DNA from: Metellina segmentata
Lineage: Eukaryota; Arthropoda; Arachnida; Araneae; Tetragnathidae
NCBI GenBank assembly: GCA_947359465.1
Contig: OX375876.1
Coordinates: 81,118,359 to 81,182,358 of the forward strand
Direction of reading: 5' to 3'
Length of the DNA: 64,000 nucleotides
Below, in pieces: positions 34,201-50,141 of the stretch; the stretch's first letter is position 1; the number at the start of each line of letters is the position of its first letter. Under the pieces are notes generated by a model that was not told where the DNA came from, made no database searches, and saw only the letters and a program-made list of their open reading frames with translations. Both the position numbers and the translations under genes were made by a program.

Positions 34201-36203
34201 CGAAACAAATGTATGGGAAAGAAAATCTTCAATTTCAAATGAATATATTATTGCTTACACAAATTTGGCTTCTAAATGAAAGAACGTTAGGTCAGCAGAA
34301 AAACACCACAGCCAACTCTCCTTCCTTCGATCAATGCAAATATTGCAAATGGCAAATGCTTCGACAATTTCATATAATCATTCGTTTAAAAACATCGATC
34401 CAACAAATGAGGTCGCCAAAATTAAAAGCGCCAAAAGGACAAAAAGGAAAAAAAACAACACTAAAGTAGAGTAACCCGGTGCAACGAGAAAGAAGTTGCC
34501 AAATGAAAATATAGAAACTATGGTCGGTGCACCGGGTAACATTGTACTGAAATGCTTAAGTTTCGCATTCTTAGAGTAGAGGACGAAATATTTAATAAAT
34601 AGAGGATGGATGTCGGCAATCTTTTTTAGCTCTTTCTCTTTGCATCTTCAGAACTATAAAAAAACACATTTTTGTAAATTTGAAAACTAATTTTTTTTAT
34701 TATTATTATATCTTTGCACTTTTTACCACACCATGTTTTTATTTATGATTTATTTTGTAAGCAGTAAATGAGGTAACAAGAAGAGAGCAAAAACCTCTTT
34801 GTATTTGTAAGCAAAACAATTGGTACTTAGGGTACTAAGATTTAGTAATTGCAACTTAGTTTGTTTTTCTTGAAGGAAAAAGGAGGATAGCATCGTTTCC
34901 AGCAAGTCATTGATCGTTTTAAATATAATCTGGAAATTTAGTAAGTTCATAGTTTTATAAGGGTATAGAAACAGGTGTGATCGATTATTCTTTTTCATTT
35001 TGAACTTGAAGTATTCTTTTGCCTTAAATCTCATTTTAAAATTAAGAATTTAAACAGTTATAGTTTTTTTGTTTGTTATCAATTCTATTGTGGGTCGATA
35101 AGATTTTGTCATGAATAAAATAAAGTGCCAAAATATCTGGTCGAGTTCCTAGAATGATATTCTTCCCAAGGCATGGATGGTACCATGATGTACAGTGGAA
35201 GAAAAAGCTTCGTTTAGGTACTAAATTTTCATGCTGCTCTACACTTCCTAGGTTGAAAGTTTATTAGAAAGGGAAAAATCGAAGGACAAAAATGTTCATC
35301 TCCAAACGGCTATTTGGATAGGTCTAGGGCAGGTTATAACCAAAAGTTATTAAAAATTTGGAAAATCCTAAGTTTCTTTTCGTAAGTTTGGAAAATCATT
35401 GCCAATTTGGCACAAGTTCCATGTTTTGAGTCGTATTTAACTTTTTGTGATCTTAGGTATTTTTTTATTGGTGGATAAATTTTTGAATTGTAATCTCAAC
35501 AAAGTTCAAAGAAGGGTGGACCTGCTATTAATTGGTTAAGTAGAGCACATTGTTCATGAAAAATTCCCTTTTGAACCTATTAACAATTGTTCATTAAAGA
35601 TTTTTGTACAGAATATCTGGTAAGGAAGGTGACTAAAATTGGCTACAATATAATTTATAATACTCTGCCAATAAAAAAATAAAAGTAATTCAAAGTTTGT
35701 GACGTGCAAAAAAATATTAGATGCCAAAGAGTTCAGGTCCCTAACACCTTGTGCCCTTCTGATAAAATGATTTTGTAAGATTCGAACTCTTCATATTTGG
35801 TTTCAAATATTATCTTTATACATGTAAACTGTTTCCTTTATGTTCAAGGGTTCTGGGCACAAGCCATGAAACTTAGAGCCTGTCTGGCCCCTAAGACTTG
35901 GCTTGTGTGGTGAGTAGGTGTTTCTTAAACACTTGAAAAACTCATTTCTAATATATACCTATCTTGCTTGAGAGGGCAATGCATTCATGCTTCAAGGAGA
36001 TGGTGCTGGTGTTGGGACTACTGATCAACAAATATTTCTCTTTCTGCTCTGAAAACATTGGTGTTACTGATATATATATGTTTGTCTGCGTAGGCTGCAT
36101 ACTGTACATATGTCCAGGTCATATAATGCACAAAATACTTTTGATTTTGTCAGTTGGATATATTGGAAGGAGAGGTGGATTCAAGAATGAATTTGCTTAT
36201 GGT
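34201..36203. other. Unassigned AT-rich DNA upstream of CSN9
   Basis: An inverted pair of CCGGTGCA / TGCACCGGGTAAC motifs lies at about 34476-34541, related to 11355-11525. No coding exon is recognised. A 5' UTR exon of CSN9 could lie here or in the next 2 kb but I cannot place it. Confidence 0.35.
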
Positions 36204-37724
36204 ATGTAGTATCCAATATGTTACAACTTATGGACGATTTATCACCAAATGTGGTAACCTTTCAGTTTTTGCTCTTTTAATTCATTTTGAAGGCAATCCT
36301 TTTCAGAAAAAATTTTGCAATGCTTCGTTTGTTGGATTTATGTTGATTCTTGTATTTGTTTGTTGATTGTTTCAAGTAAGGCACTTTTATTTTGCTTCAT
36401 TAGGCTTTTTCCCTCTCAAATTTTGCGTTTGCAAGTATCCTTTTGAAAAGTAAAGTAAAATATCAGTTATATAAATAGAAATAATTTAAAAAAAAAGGAA
36501 TAAACCCTTTTTAATACAATGGAGCAAATTGTACTTGCAAATCTTCTAATTCTTCTGTATGGTATTTACTCTAAACATGTCCGTTATTTTGCGTTGTTTC
36601 ATCAATTAGGTCCAGGTTTAACTACTTGATTTTTAAAAATTGTTGGAAAGATGTAAAAAAGGGAGGGAAAAAAACGCTGTTTAGAAAAACGTCCAGTATT
36701 GGTACTTTGTACTGTATAATTAACCGTATTAATTCTTATTTCTTTGGAAAAATGTTTGATGAGAGCATACATTTAGAAACTCTAAATATATATTTCAGTA
36801 ATTTATATGAAATACACTGGATGGCCTTTCTGTAGGAAATTCTCAAAATGTACAAGGCTTTGGAACCAAAATGGGGGTGACACTGGACCATACCCGGGTG
36901 AGCACTTGGTACAGTGGCTTATACGCATGGAAGCCAACGGTGATTGTGTCTCGCTGGCTGGCGGGGGCTTTGCGTCTTACGCTGTGCCTTATCTGTAAAG
37001 CAATTCCTACCGGTAAAGTGGTTTATATACATTGAAACTTGTGTGTTTTACGCTGTGACATATAAAAAAATATTCCTTCTAGTACCGTTGTTTCAAAAAA
37101 ATTCCTCATTTTCAAATCCATATCTTCATTTTTGACCAGGAATATCCCCGTTGAGATGCCTATATAATGCTAAGTAAATTACTAGAGTAATTCTAAATGG
37201 TATTCCATCTTATTTACGGATTAGAGAACAAATTCCATTGCTTTTTTTCTCTCATAGAAAAATATCTGGTTAACTATCAGAATCATAGAAAAGGACAAAT
37301 TTATCCACAAAAGAATCCTTATTTTCAATTCCATACTCAATCAAAGTCCCAAATCCAAACGTTTTGCTCTCTAGTGTTTTTTTTTTTTCAGTTTTTCACA
37401 TTATTCCGAGAATTTGAAGAAAAAAAACACTTAAAACCTGGATTTAATTGATGAAACAACGCAAAATAACGGACATGTAGAGTCAATACAACACAGGAAA
37501 ATCAAAATATTTGCAAGTGAAATTTGTTCCTTTGTATTAAATATGTTTCTTTTTCCTTTTTTTAAGAAGTATTCCTATTTATGTAATGGATGCAAAGGTC
37601 CACAGTACGTGGATTTTGCTATATGGCGGCCATCATGGAATTCATCTTAGATTTGCTTAGATTGACCGCCATCTTGATTTGGCGCAAAAATTTAACTTGC
37701 CGACTAACGTATTGGATACTACAT
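36204..37724. mobile_element. Inverted-repeat element, about 1.5 kb
   Basis: The ends ATGTAGTATCCAATATGTTA (36204-36223) and TAACGTATTGGATACTACAT (37705-37724) are inverted copies with one mismatch. Inside, 36458-36610 and 37440-37590 are also inverted copies of each other (GTCCGTTATTTTGCGTTGTT). A direct copy of the same inner segment lies outside at about 37970-38225. No transposase is visible. No target duplication was found. Confidence 0.6.
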
Positions 37725-37969
37725 CTCTACCGTGGCTGAATACTTTTGGAACCTACTGTTAATTTTCATTTTTTTGCAGGTATTTTGTATGCTAAATTTG
37801 TTTCTTTATGCTGTGCAAAATCCGGAATTCTCCTGACCTCGACCATTCTGGATTTTGGACTTTTCTGGATTATTTTCAGTTTTTTGTCAAAAAAATCCCC
37901 CAATCAATATCGACAAATTTGTCCGTGTGTTTTTTTTTACGTCCAATACACGTTTGCAATACTAAAATA

Positions 37970-38225
37970 GCAGATATATAAATAGGAATAATTTTTATAA
38001 AAAGGAGGAAAAGAAATTTAATACAATGCAACAAATTGAACTTACAAATCTTCTAATTTTTCGTGTGGTAATTACTCTGAATATGTCCATTATTTTGCAT
38101 TGTTTCATCAATTTGGTACAGGTTGAACGCCTTGTACTTTAAAAATTGTTGGAAGGGGGAAAAAATTGAGTGAACAAAACCCTGCTGGTTAGCAAAACGT
38201 CCAGATTTTGGACAATTCTGGATCT
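37970..38225 (+). repeat. Direct copy of the 36458-36720 segment
   Basis: It shares TGTCCATTATTTTGCATTGT, TTAAAAATTGTTGGAA and GACTTTGTACTGTAT with 36458-36720, including the order. It is about 260 bp long. Confidence 0.7.
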
Positions 38226-38349
38226 GGGACTTTGTACTGTATTAATTTTTTGACATGGAACACCTGTTTTAATCTTGCAGAATTCAGTTAAGAAAATTAT
38301 GTATCGTAGGAAATTAATATTTTAAAACTTATTTTTATGTAGAAAATTC

Positions 38350-43338
<4,989 letters not shown>

Positions 43339-46206
43339 ATGATGGTAAATGTGGCAAGTAGTTAATTATTTTCTTGTATCTAGAATTATTCAAGACCTTG
43401 ATAAAAGTAATTCTCAGTATTTGTCATGTTTGTAATTTTACTGTTAGAAGACCTAAAAAAGTATTCTGATAAATATTTCTGTTGCAGTTCTAGTGAACAC
43501 TAAAACCTGTTTTATGAGACTAATGTAGTTTTTGTTATATAAAATGGATAGTTATTACAGTTCATTTTTTTTAATATTACTAAAATAACCACATATTAGG
43601 GAATTTTAAACCTGTGTTTTTTTTTGTGTGTCACCTGTCCAAAAATCAACACATTTTGATCTAGAAAACTAAAAATCATGCATCTTAAAAATTTTGTCTT
43701 GATATTTCACTTGTAAGCCAACAATATATATTCACAGAGTTTGTAAATACATGTGTACCTTCACTCTTGAATGTACTGCATCAGATTATTTTAATGCATG
43801 TGCAGTACGTATTAGTGAGTCCTGATGTATTGATACTGAAAACTACACAGGTTAAATGATGCATGATACTTCCATATTTACTAAATATGTGTGAAATCGT
43901 GATCTCTAACAGTTATTTTACTTTTTCTCCTTCAACATAATGCAATGAGATTGGCTGACTTTAGTTGAATGCTCTAATCATTTAAATATTTGCAACATTG
44001 CCTGCTGACATAAAAGTGTTCCTGTTTCACACAGCAGGCGGTGTGGAAGATCAAATGTCAGACGATTCTGCACTCATGTGTTGGGAAGTTTGTTCATGGT
44101 ACATTTAAGAAGCTCTTCCATTTCTATTGTCAACTCTGTATGTTAGATGCACATCAGCGATTGCATAGTTTGTGTAAGCTCTACTACATGCAAATCACAA
44201 AATTAAAAAAGTTTTGAAAATGAACAATTTGTAAATACACCTCACAGTCGTGAACATACTATTCTTGGACAAAAAGTTTTATTTTGTTGCACCCTATCGC
44301 CCATTACAGTTTAACTGTGGAATCGCAAATCACTATATTTTTATATAGACAATGGATAGTTTCAGTTTTGTTCTATAGTTTCATTTTATGCTTTGAAATT
44401 ACATCAATGTCTAAAAACATGAAAAACAGGAATTTTGCAGCTTATTCTGACCCTGACTTTGATTTTATGAATATTTCTTTAGAGATGTGTGCATTAGGAA
44501 TGTTATAATTCAATATAGGACCAATTCGACACTTTTTGAAGTTTTTAGTTAGGGTTTGATTACTTAAAACTGTTGATATGAAATTTTAATTAGAAACTAG
44601 GTAATTTTTCACTCGATAAACTAATGGAGTGATGTATTCAGAACCGAAAATATATTATTGTATAACTTTGATGCATATCATACATTTTTTTGACTATCAA
44701 ATGGGTGATTTAGTTCATATTTTGTCTTGTAATATATGTGTATGATTAGACACACACTATATTTGTAACCTGATTAAATAAGTTTTCAGTCTACCCTACT
44801 GCATACAGTATATAAAATGGTTACTTTTAGCTTTACTGGTCAATAAATGCATCTTATACCTAAATACAATTAGTTGAATTAGGTAGTTTGATAATTAATT
44901 ATGTTTTTATCTTTTTTTTCCAGGTTAAAACAGTGTTCTCTTATTTCTGAATTTGTAAATATGTTTCGTATGCATTGTACACAGAAGCTATATACACTGA
45001 CTATTAATTGATTCTTGATGATTGTAAAGATGTTTAGAACCCAAAAGTTGTGTGGTCACTAAAATGTAATAAATCGCAACCAAAAGTTAAATATGTGTAA
45101 GTTATTACTTTATTTGCATTTACTTTTATTTTAATTGCTTTGCAAGATTTGCTACTGTTACAAATTATGTAGATGTAAAATGAGAATGGATTTCACCTGA
45201 AAATCTTACGCTACAAATACTAGCGAAAAAGAACAGAAGAATCCATAAATCAATGGGAGCAGTGCAAATATTCTAAAATTAAAGCTCTGCCATATCTACA
45301 AATTAGGTATAAATTGCATCCTGATAAAAAAAAAAAAAATCATAAATCGTACAGAACTTAAATCTGCCTCAAAGTCTAGAATCAATTTGTACAACTTAGC
45401 GTAAGAATAATTTGAAACTAAGTTTGTTATAAGGGAATTTATTTAGGGGCTTATCAACTCACTTCAAACTCCATTTGTTTAACCCAAGATCCTGGGCATA
45501 AATAAGGGAAAAGAAAAAGCAACATTCTTCTAAAAAAAATTTTTTAATTATTAATATATTTCTAATGTTGGACACCTATTTCACTGCAAGGGGCAAACTG
45601 CCAACTATTTGAATGAATACCCAGCAAAAGCTATTATTCCTAACAGATAATCCCCACCATCCATGCGCTTACAAACTGGGTTTCGATCCTGGCAACTAGT
45701 GGCAGACTGATGCCAGGACCATTTACCAGTTAGGCAGCATGATCTTAAGTCTTGCTCCAAGTACAATTTTAAAAAGTATCTCTATGTATTTGTAAATGAT
45801 GTTTTTGTACAAGTACCTTTGAATATTATGCTCAAATACGTATACATATATAGTGTTGGATGAATTATGACTTTCTTTGTATTAAAACAACACATGCAAA
45901 CATAAATAGAAAAATGAATTACAGTGTAAATCCAAGTCAGTATGTATATAATAACTGTACAATAAAATCGCTATTTAGATAAAAATTTACAATTTTGTGT
46001 TCTAACATAAAATAAGTTTCTTAAACTCAATAAAATCAATGTTTTCACAAATATCTCATTATAAATAATGATTGAAACATAGTCATTTCCCCATCTATAT
46101 GTGTGTGTAGAGAATATTTTTAATAAGTTTCATCCTACTAAAACTTCTTTCTAATGAAATATTTCACAAAATTTTAGAAAGTTAGGTTAGCAATCCATTC
46201 AAATTA
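43339..46206 (+). other. CSN9 3' UTR and intergenic DNA
   Basis: The 3' UTR follows the stop; AATAAA signals near 44843 and 45066 (GTAATAAATCGC) could end the transcript but cannot be chosen between by eye. An acceptor-like TTTTTTTTCCAG at about 44912-44923 may be part of an alternative 3' exon. No other gene is supported up to the element at 46212. Confidence 0.4.
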
Positions 46207-46724
46207 TTGAACAGGGTGTTAACAGAACTGGAAAATCAGGGAATTCTCAGGGAATTTTTTAATTCTGGAAATATCAGGGAACTTTTAAAATTTTTATGAA
46301 AATGGTAACTATTGTCATTTGTGGCCTATTTAGAAATGCGCGATTACAAGTACTTTTGAGAATCGAATAAATCGTTTTCGCCGAAATTGTAAATCGAGTA
46401 AAGAACAGTGGCGTCGTAATTTTCGAACCCAGCGAAAACCTCTGCCTTGGTTTCCGCTGCCGGATCGTCTCGTCTCGTTACGGTGAGGCCAGCTATACAA
46501 CTTGTGGTTTGCAATTTTAAATTTGTGTAACTAATTATGTTTTTGTGGATTAAATTAATATTTTTTTTGCAATTATATTTTTGTAGAATTTTTTGGTAAA
46601 GCTTCTGTCTACGTTTATAGCGGTGTAACGGCCTTGGCGCACTTCTAAAGTTGCTAAGGAAGGAATTATTTCAAATGAGCCAATGAAATCAACCGACAGT
46701 TCAACGAATTTTGAAAGAACTTTC

Positions 46725-47421
46725 TGGTGTCAAATTTCAAATCTATCTTTAACGAGCCCGATTTTACAAAAAAGAACTAAACAATGCCAGCCAAAAGGTT
46801 TTTTTATTTTCCTCTATTGCTGAAAATCTGTCTAAACGTCACAATCTCTTGCGAAAATTTTGAAGATATTCAATTAAAAAATTTCTCCGATTTTTCCCTT
46901 AAGGGATTGATTCTGGACCATCGTCAATAGCTCGTTGTGTTGCTCTAGTACGACGTTAACTAAAATTACCATTACCAATTAAAATTTTTTATTTATTTAA
47001 AAAAAAAAAACATATTTTTAGGTATCGATTTTATGCGAAATTTTTCGCAGATTTCAAATCCGTTGAAATTTTTACTATATCTTTAACGGTCTAGTAGATC
47101 GAAAAAAGAACTAAATAACTCCAGTTAAAAGTTTACTTGTTTTTATCGTCTGCTGGAAAATCCTTCCTCCGCGCAAAATGATAATGGAAAAGAAAATAAT
47201 AAATTTAGAATCTGTGATCTTCTATGCTGTTGTTTTTAATAACAATTACATTTCATCAAATTCATTTTAAATGTTCTAAATTGAATTTTAAAATTCACCG
47301 CGACCCAAAAATTGCAAAACATTTGGACTACCTCTGATATAAGTGCCATAGATTCGTCAGGAGTTTGCGTGCAGGAAACACAGACAGACTGACAAACACT
47401 TCCGTTTATTATATTAGAGAT
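46725..47421 (+). repeat. ACTAGCC...TAGAGAT-family repeat (copy D)
   Basis: It has the family landmarks GCAGATTTCAAATCCGTTGA, AAAATTGCAAAACATTTGGA and ATAAGTGCCATAGATTCGTC and ends at TATATTAGAGAT. It is interrupted by a SINE at about 46883-46978. Confidence 0.7.
46883..46978 (+). mobile_element. 5'-truncated SINE nested in copy D
   Basis: About 95 bp of the SINE 3' end (CCCTTAAGGGATTGATTCTG, then GTACGACGTTAACTAAAATT) and a short ATTACC tail. Related sequence CAATTAAAAAATTT and CAATTAAAATTTTT flanks it and may be a diverged target duplication. Confidence 0.8.
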
Positions 47422-47636
47422 TCAAAATGAAAATTTAACCTTTTGAGTACGACTATAGATATTACATGCGCGATTCTTATAACTTTCAATGCACAACTGC
47501 TGCAACGGCCGTAGTCTAAATTATTTCTTGGCCCGATTCTTTTACAAACTTTTTAGGTTCAACTAATATACTGGTCGTTGTCTAAATTCTTCCTTGGCGC
47601 GATCATGGTACAACTGCTGTACCGACCTTAGTCTAA

Positions 47637-48045
47637 GGCCCGGTGCACCAATCCGATTTTTCAACGTGCGGTGCCGCTGCGGCACCGAAGCCCAACTAGG
47701 CATACATAACCGTGAAATGACGCAAGTGCTCATTTCGTGCCATTTGCGATAAATATTCTATCAAAGAAAACTTGTTTATTTCGCTAACTTAGTGTAAAAA
47801 AGGTATATGTTGAAACAAAATAGACGTTACTGGATCAACCATTTATTAATTATTTCAGACCGAAGAAGCGTGTGCACCGAGCTGCTGCGCCATGGGGAAC
47901 TGCGGTACAAATTGCACGCACAGTGGACGTACATCGCCGCAGGAGGCATGTGTGCACTACTCCATTGGATCTAATGTATCTCGGACCGCACTTGCTTTGT
48001 GGCAGCGGTGCCGTACATTGAAAAACCGGATGTGTGCATCGGGCC
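47637..48045. mobile_element. PIF/Harbinger-like MITE, 409 bp
   Basis: The ends GGCCCGGTGCACCAATCCGA and the reverse complement of the right end (GGCCCGATGCACACATCCGG) pair over about 45 bp. TAA lies on both sides (47634-47636, 48046-48048), the 3-bp target duplication typical of PIF/Harbinger. GC-rich inner parts (47870-47990) may be transposase remnant but I cannot read a motif. It sits inside the 46212-48543 element. Confidence 0.8.
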
Positions 48046-48548
48046 TAAAGGTTTAACTTTTCGCTTGCTGAGGTTGCCATGGAAACCATAATAATGGTAA
48101 TGCAGATGGGTTGCCTTAACCTAGCCCTAACTCGCTACTAGAAGTGCGCCAAGATCGTTGCCACAGTTTTAAACGTAGACTGAAGCTGTACCAATTTTTA
48201 ATTTTTTTTTTGCATTTGATTTTGATTTATATTTGGATAATGTAGGAGCAAGTGCAAGAAGTTCATAATCAAAATATTTTTTTTCCCCCAGTTTTTTCAA
48301 TTGCTATTGATAGAGTTCCATTAAGGGTTCCAACCCTTACAATAACAATTAAAATATCTGATGAGAAAAAATACAAAATATTTGTGGAGAATGATTCTTT
48401 TCCCCATCTGACCCTAAATATTTAAAGATATTGTGTAGGTCAGATCCCGACATTTCTTAAGGGATTTGTAAAATCAGGGACATTTTTGTCACACTATCAG
48501 GGAAATATGTGAACTTTTTTTCGAGGATTTTTTTGCCACCCTGTTGAA

Positions 48549-49932
48549 ATACACGGAAGATAAAATTTATGCTTAAATTAATAAGATATAGAAAGACAAA
48601 AAACTGTTAGTATTGTTTGCAGAAGGTTTTTAGGAAAAGCAATAACTTGAATTTGTATGGATTTATTTTTTCCATTTTATGTAGGCTTAATCAGCCATAG
48701 ATTATTAAAACTAGATTTTCAATTACTTGTTGTTTTCATCTTTGAATTTTGAGGGATGTAGAGGTTCAAACATAAACACTTAAAAAACCATGTTCACTGA
48801 AATCAGAAAATGTCAGTGATTTATTTCTAAAACCAACTGAAGCACTTTGAAAGTTCTTCCATGAGCAATGCAAAGGTTTACTTTCACGTCTTACCTAATA
48901 AAAATATATTATCTTACACTTCCTGTTTTTAATTACATAATTTATTCTTAGACAAGTATCTACAAATAAAATTTTGGAGTATCAATATAAAGTAGTCAGT
49001 TTAATTAAGACAACACATAAGAAATAGTATTTTTTATTAAATAAAACATTTCTCATTTATCAACAATTCTCATGTAAGCAAATAATTGAAATAGTTCCAA
49101 CTTTATATAAATAACTTGTTTCATACCTTTGAATACCATCTTGGTACATTAAAGCTATTGCCTGTAACCACAGCAACAAGAAAAATAATTTCATTATCCT
49201 CTATTTAAAGAACCATTAGCTTTGAAAGGCCTTTTTTGAGCTAACATTTTTCTCTGGTTATAGAGAAAAACATTGTTTAATGTTTTATATGCAATAAATT
49301 GTTTTTGAAGCTGTCTATTTGAAAATTTATGCTGCAATGCTTTAATTTCCTACTGTATTCATTGCAGAATGTTTCTATTACAAGTGCATTTTTAGCAGTT
49401 AAAATAACTTATATCTCAATTATTGCATTTCTTAATTGTATATACCTGAAATGCAACATGTCAGTATAAAAGGCACGTATTCCATTCCTATACCATGCAT
49501 ATTTTTCCAATCCAGTTTGCTTGATCCATAATCTTCTCCCTTACCCTTTAAAAAAAATTGTAGTACATGTGCTAAACGCACTGTTCTGTTAATGCATTTT
49601 GCACACTGATAGGGGGAATCACAAGACAGAATTTCCATTGTTCAACCATAGTTTGGTGATATGTGCAAGGAAAAACTATTGATTCAGTTGCCAGTTTCAG
49701 CTTAAGCAAATATGCTTAATATAGCAGTATAAATAGGTATTGCCAAATAAAATAGCATTTGTGTGACACGAATAATCTTGCATTTTTAATTTAACATCTT
49801 GCATTTTTGCATGTTCCTTTTTATATGTATATTCTGAACATGTAATGGCTATATCTGTTGCTTTTGGACCACCAACCATTTCTACTCCCTATTGGGATGA
49901 CTTTTCAGCATGAGATAGGCTTCTCATTTCTT
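48549..49932 (-). other. Transporter 3' UTR and intergenic DNA
   Basis: Minus-strand 3' UTR of the monocarboxylate transporter starts at 49932 and its poly(A) site was not fixed. Otherwise AT-rich DNA without a recognised gene; the 60-70 codon frames are not credible. Confidence 0.4.
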
Positions 49933-50141
49933 TCAAACTTCCTTGCAAGGCGTATTTATAGCTGGAGTTTCTGAGTGAGTTGGAGAGAGTGTGATTTCCA
50001 CTGGTTGCTCCTTGCTTTCTTTATTGTTTATATATCTTTGGACACATGGAATGAAGAATAGCATGAGTCCACTAATCGCAATCATCAAACCAGATGCATA
50101 AAATCCAGGATCGTATGATCCTGTGTGATCATGAAGCCAAC
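49933..50141 (-). CDS. Monocarboxylate transporter terminal exon
   Basis: Acceptor TATTTTAG|GTTGG; 69 codons including TGA at 49935-49933. It contains the last membrane helix ([13 protein letters not shown]) and a Ser/Thr-rich cytosolic tail. Confidence 0.92.

Larger units (their letters stand above)
46212..48543. mobile_element. 2.3-kb inverted-repeat element with nested insertions
   Basis: Ends CAGGGTG and CACCCTG are flanked by TTGAA at 46207-46211 and 48544-48548, a 5-bp target duplication. Some 350-440 bp inside each end an inverted pair is well conserved: GTCTACGTTTA..CTTGGCGCACTTCTA at about 46605-46652 matches the reverse complement of about 48130-48185. Repeated CAGGGAA motifs lie near both ends. 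No transposase frame is left. The centre carries repeat copy D, a SINE and a Harbinger-like MITE. Confidence 0.7.
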
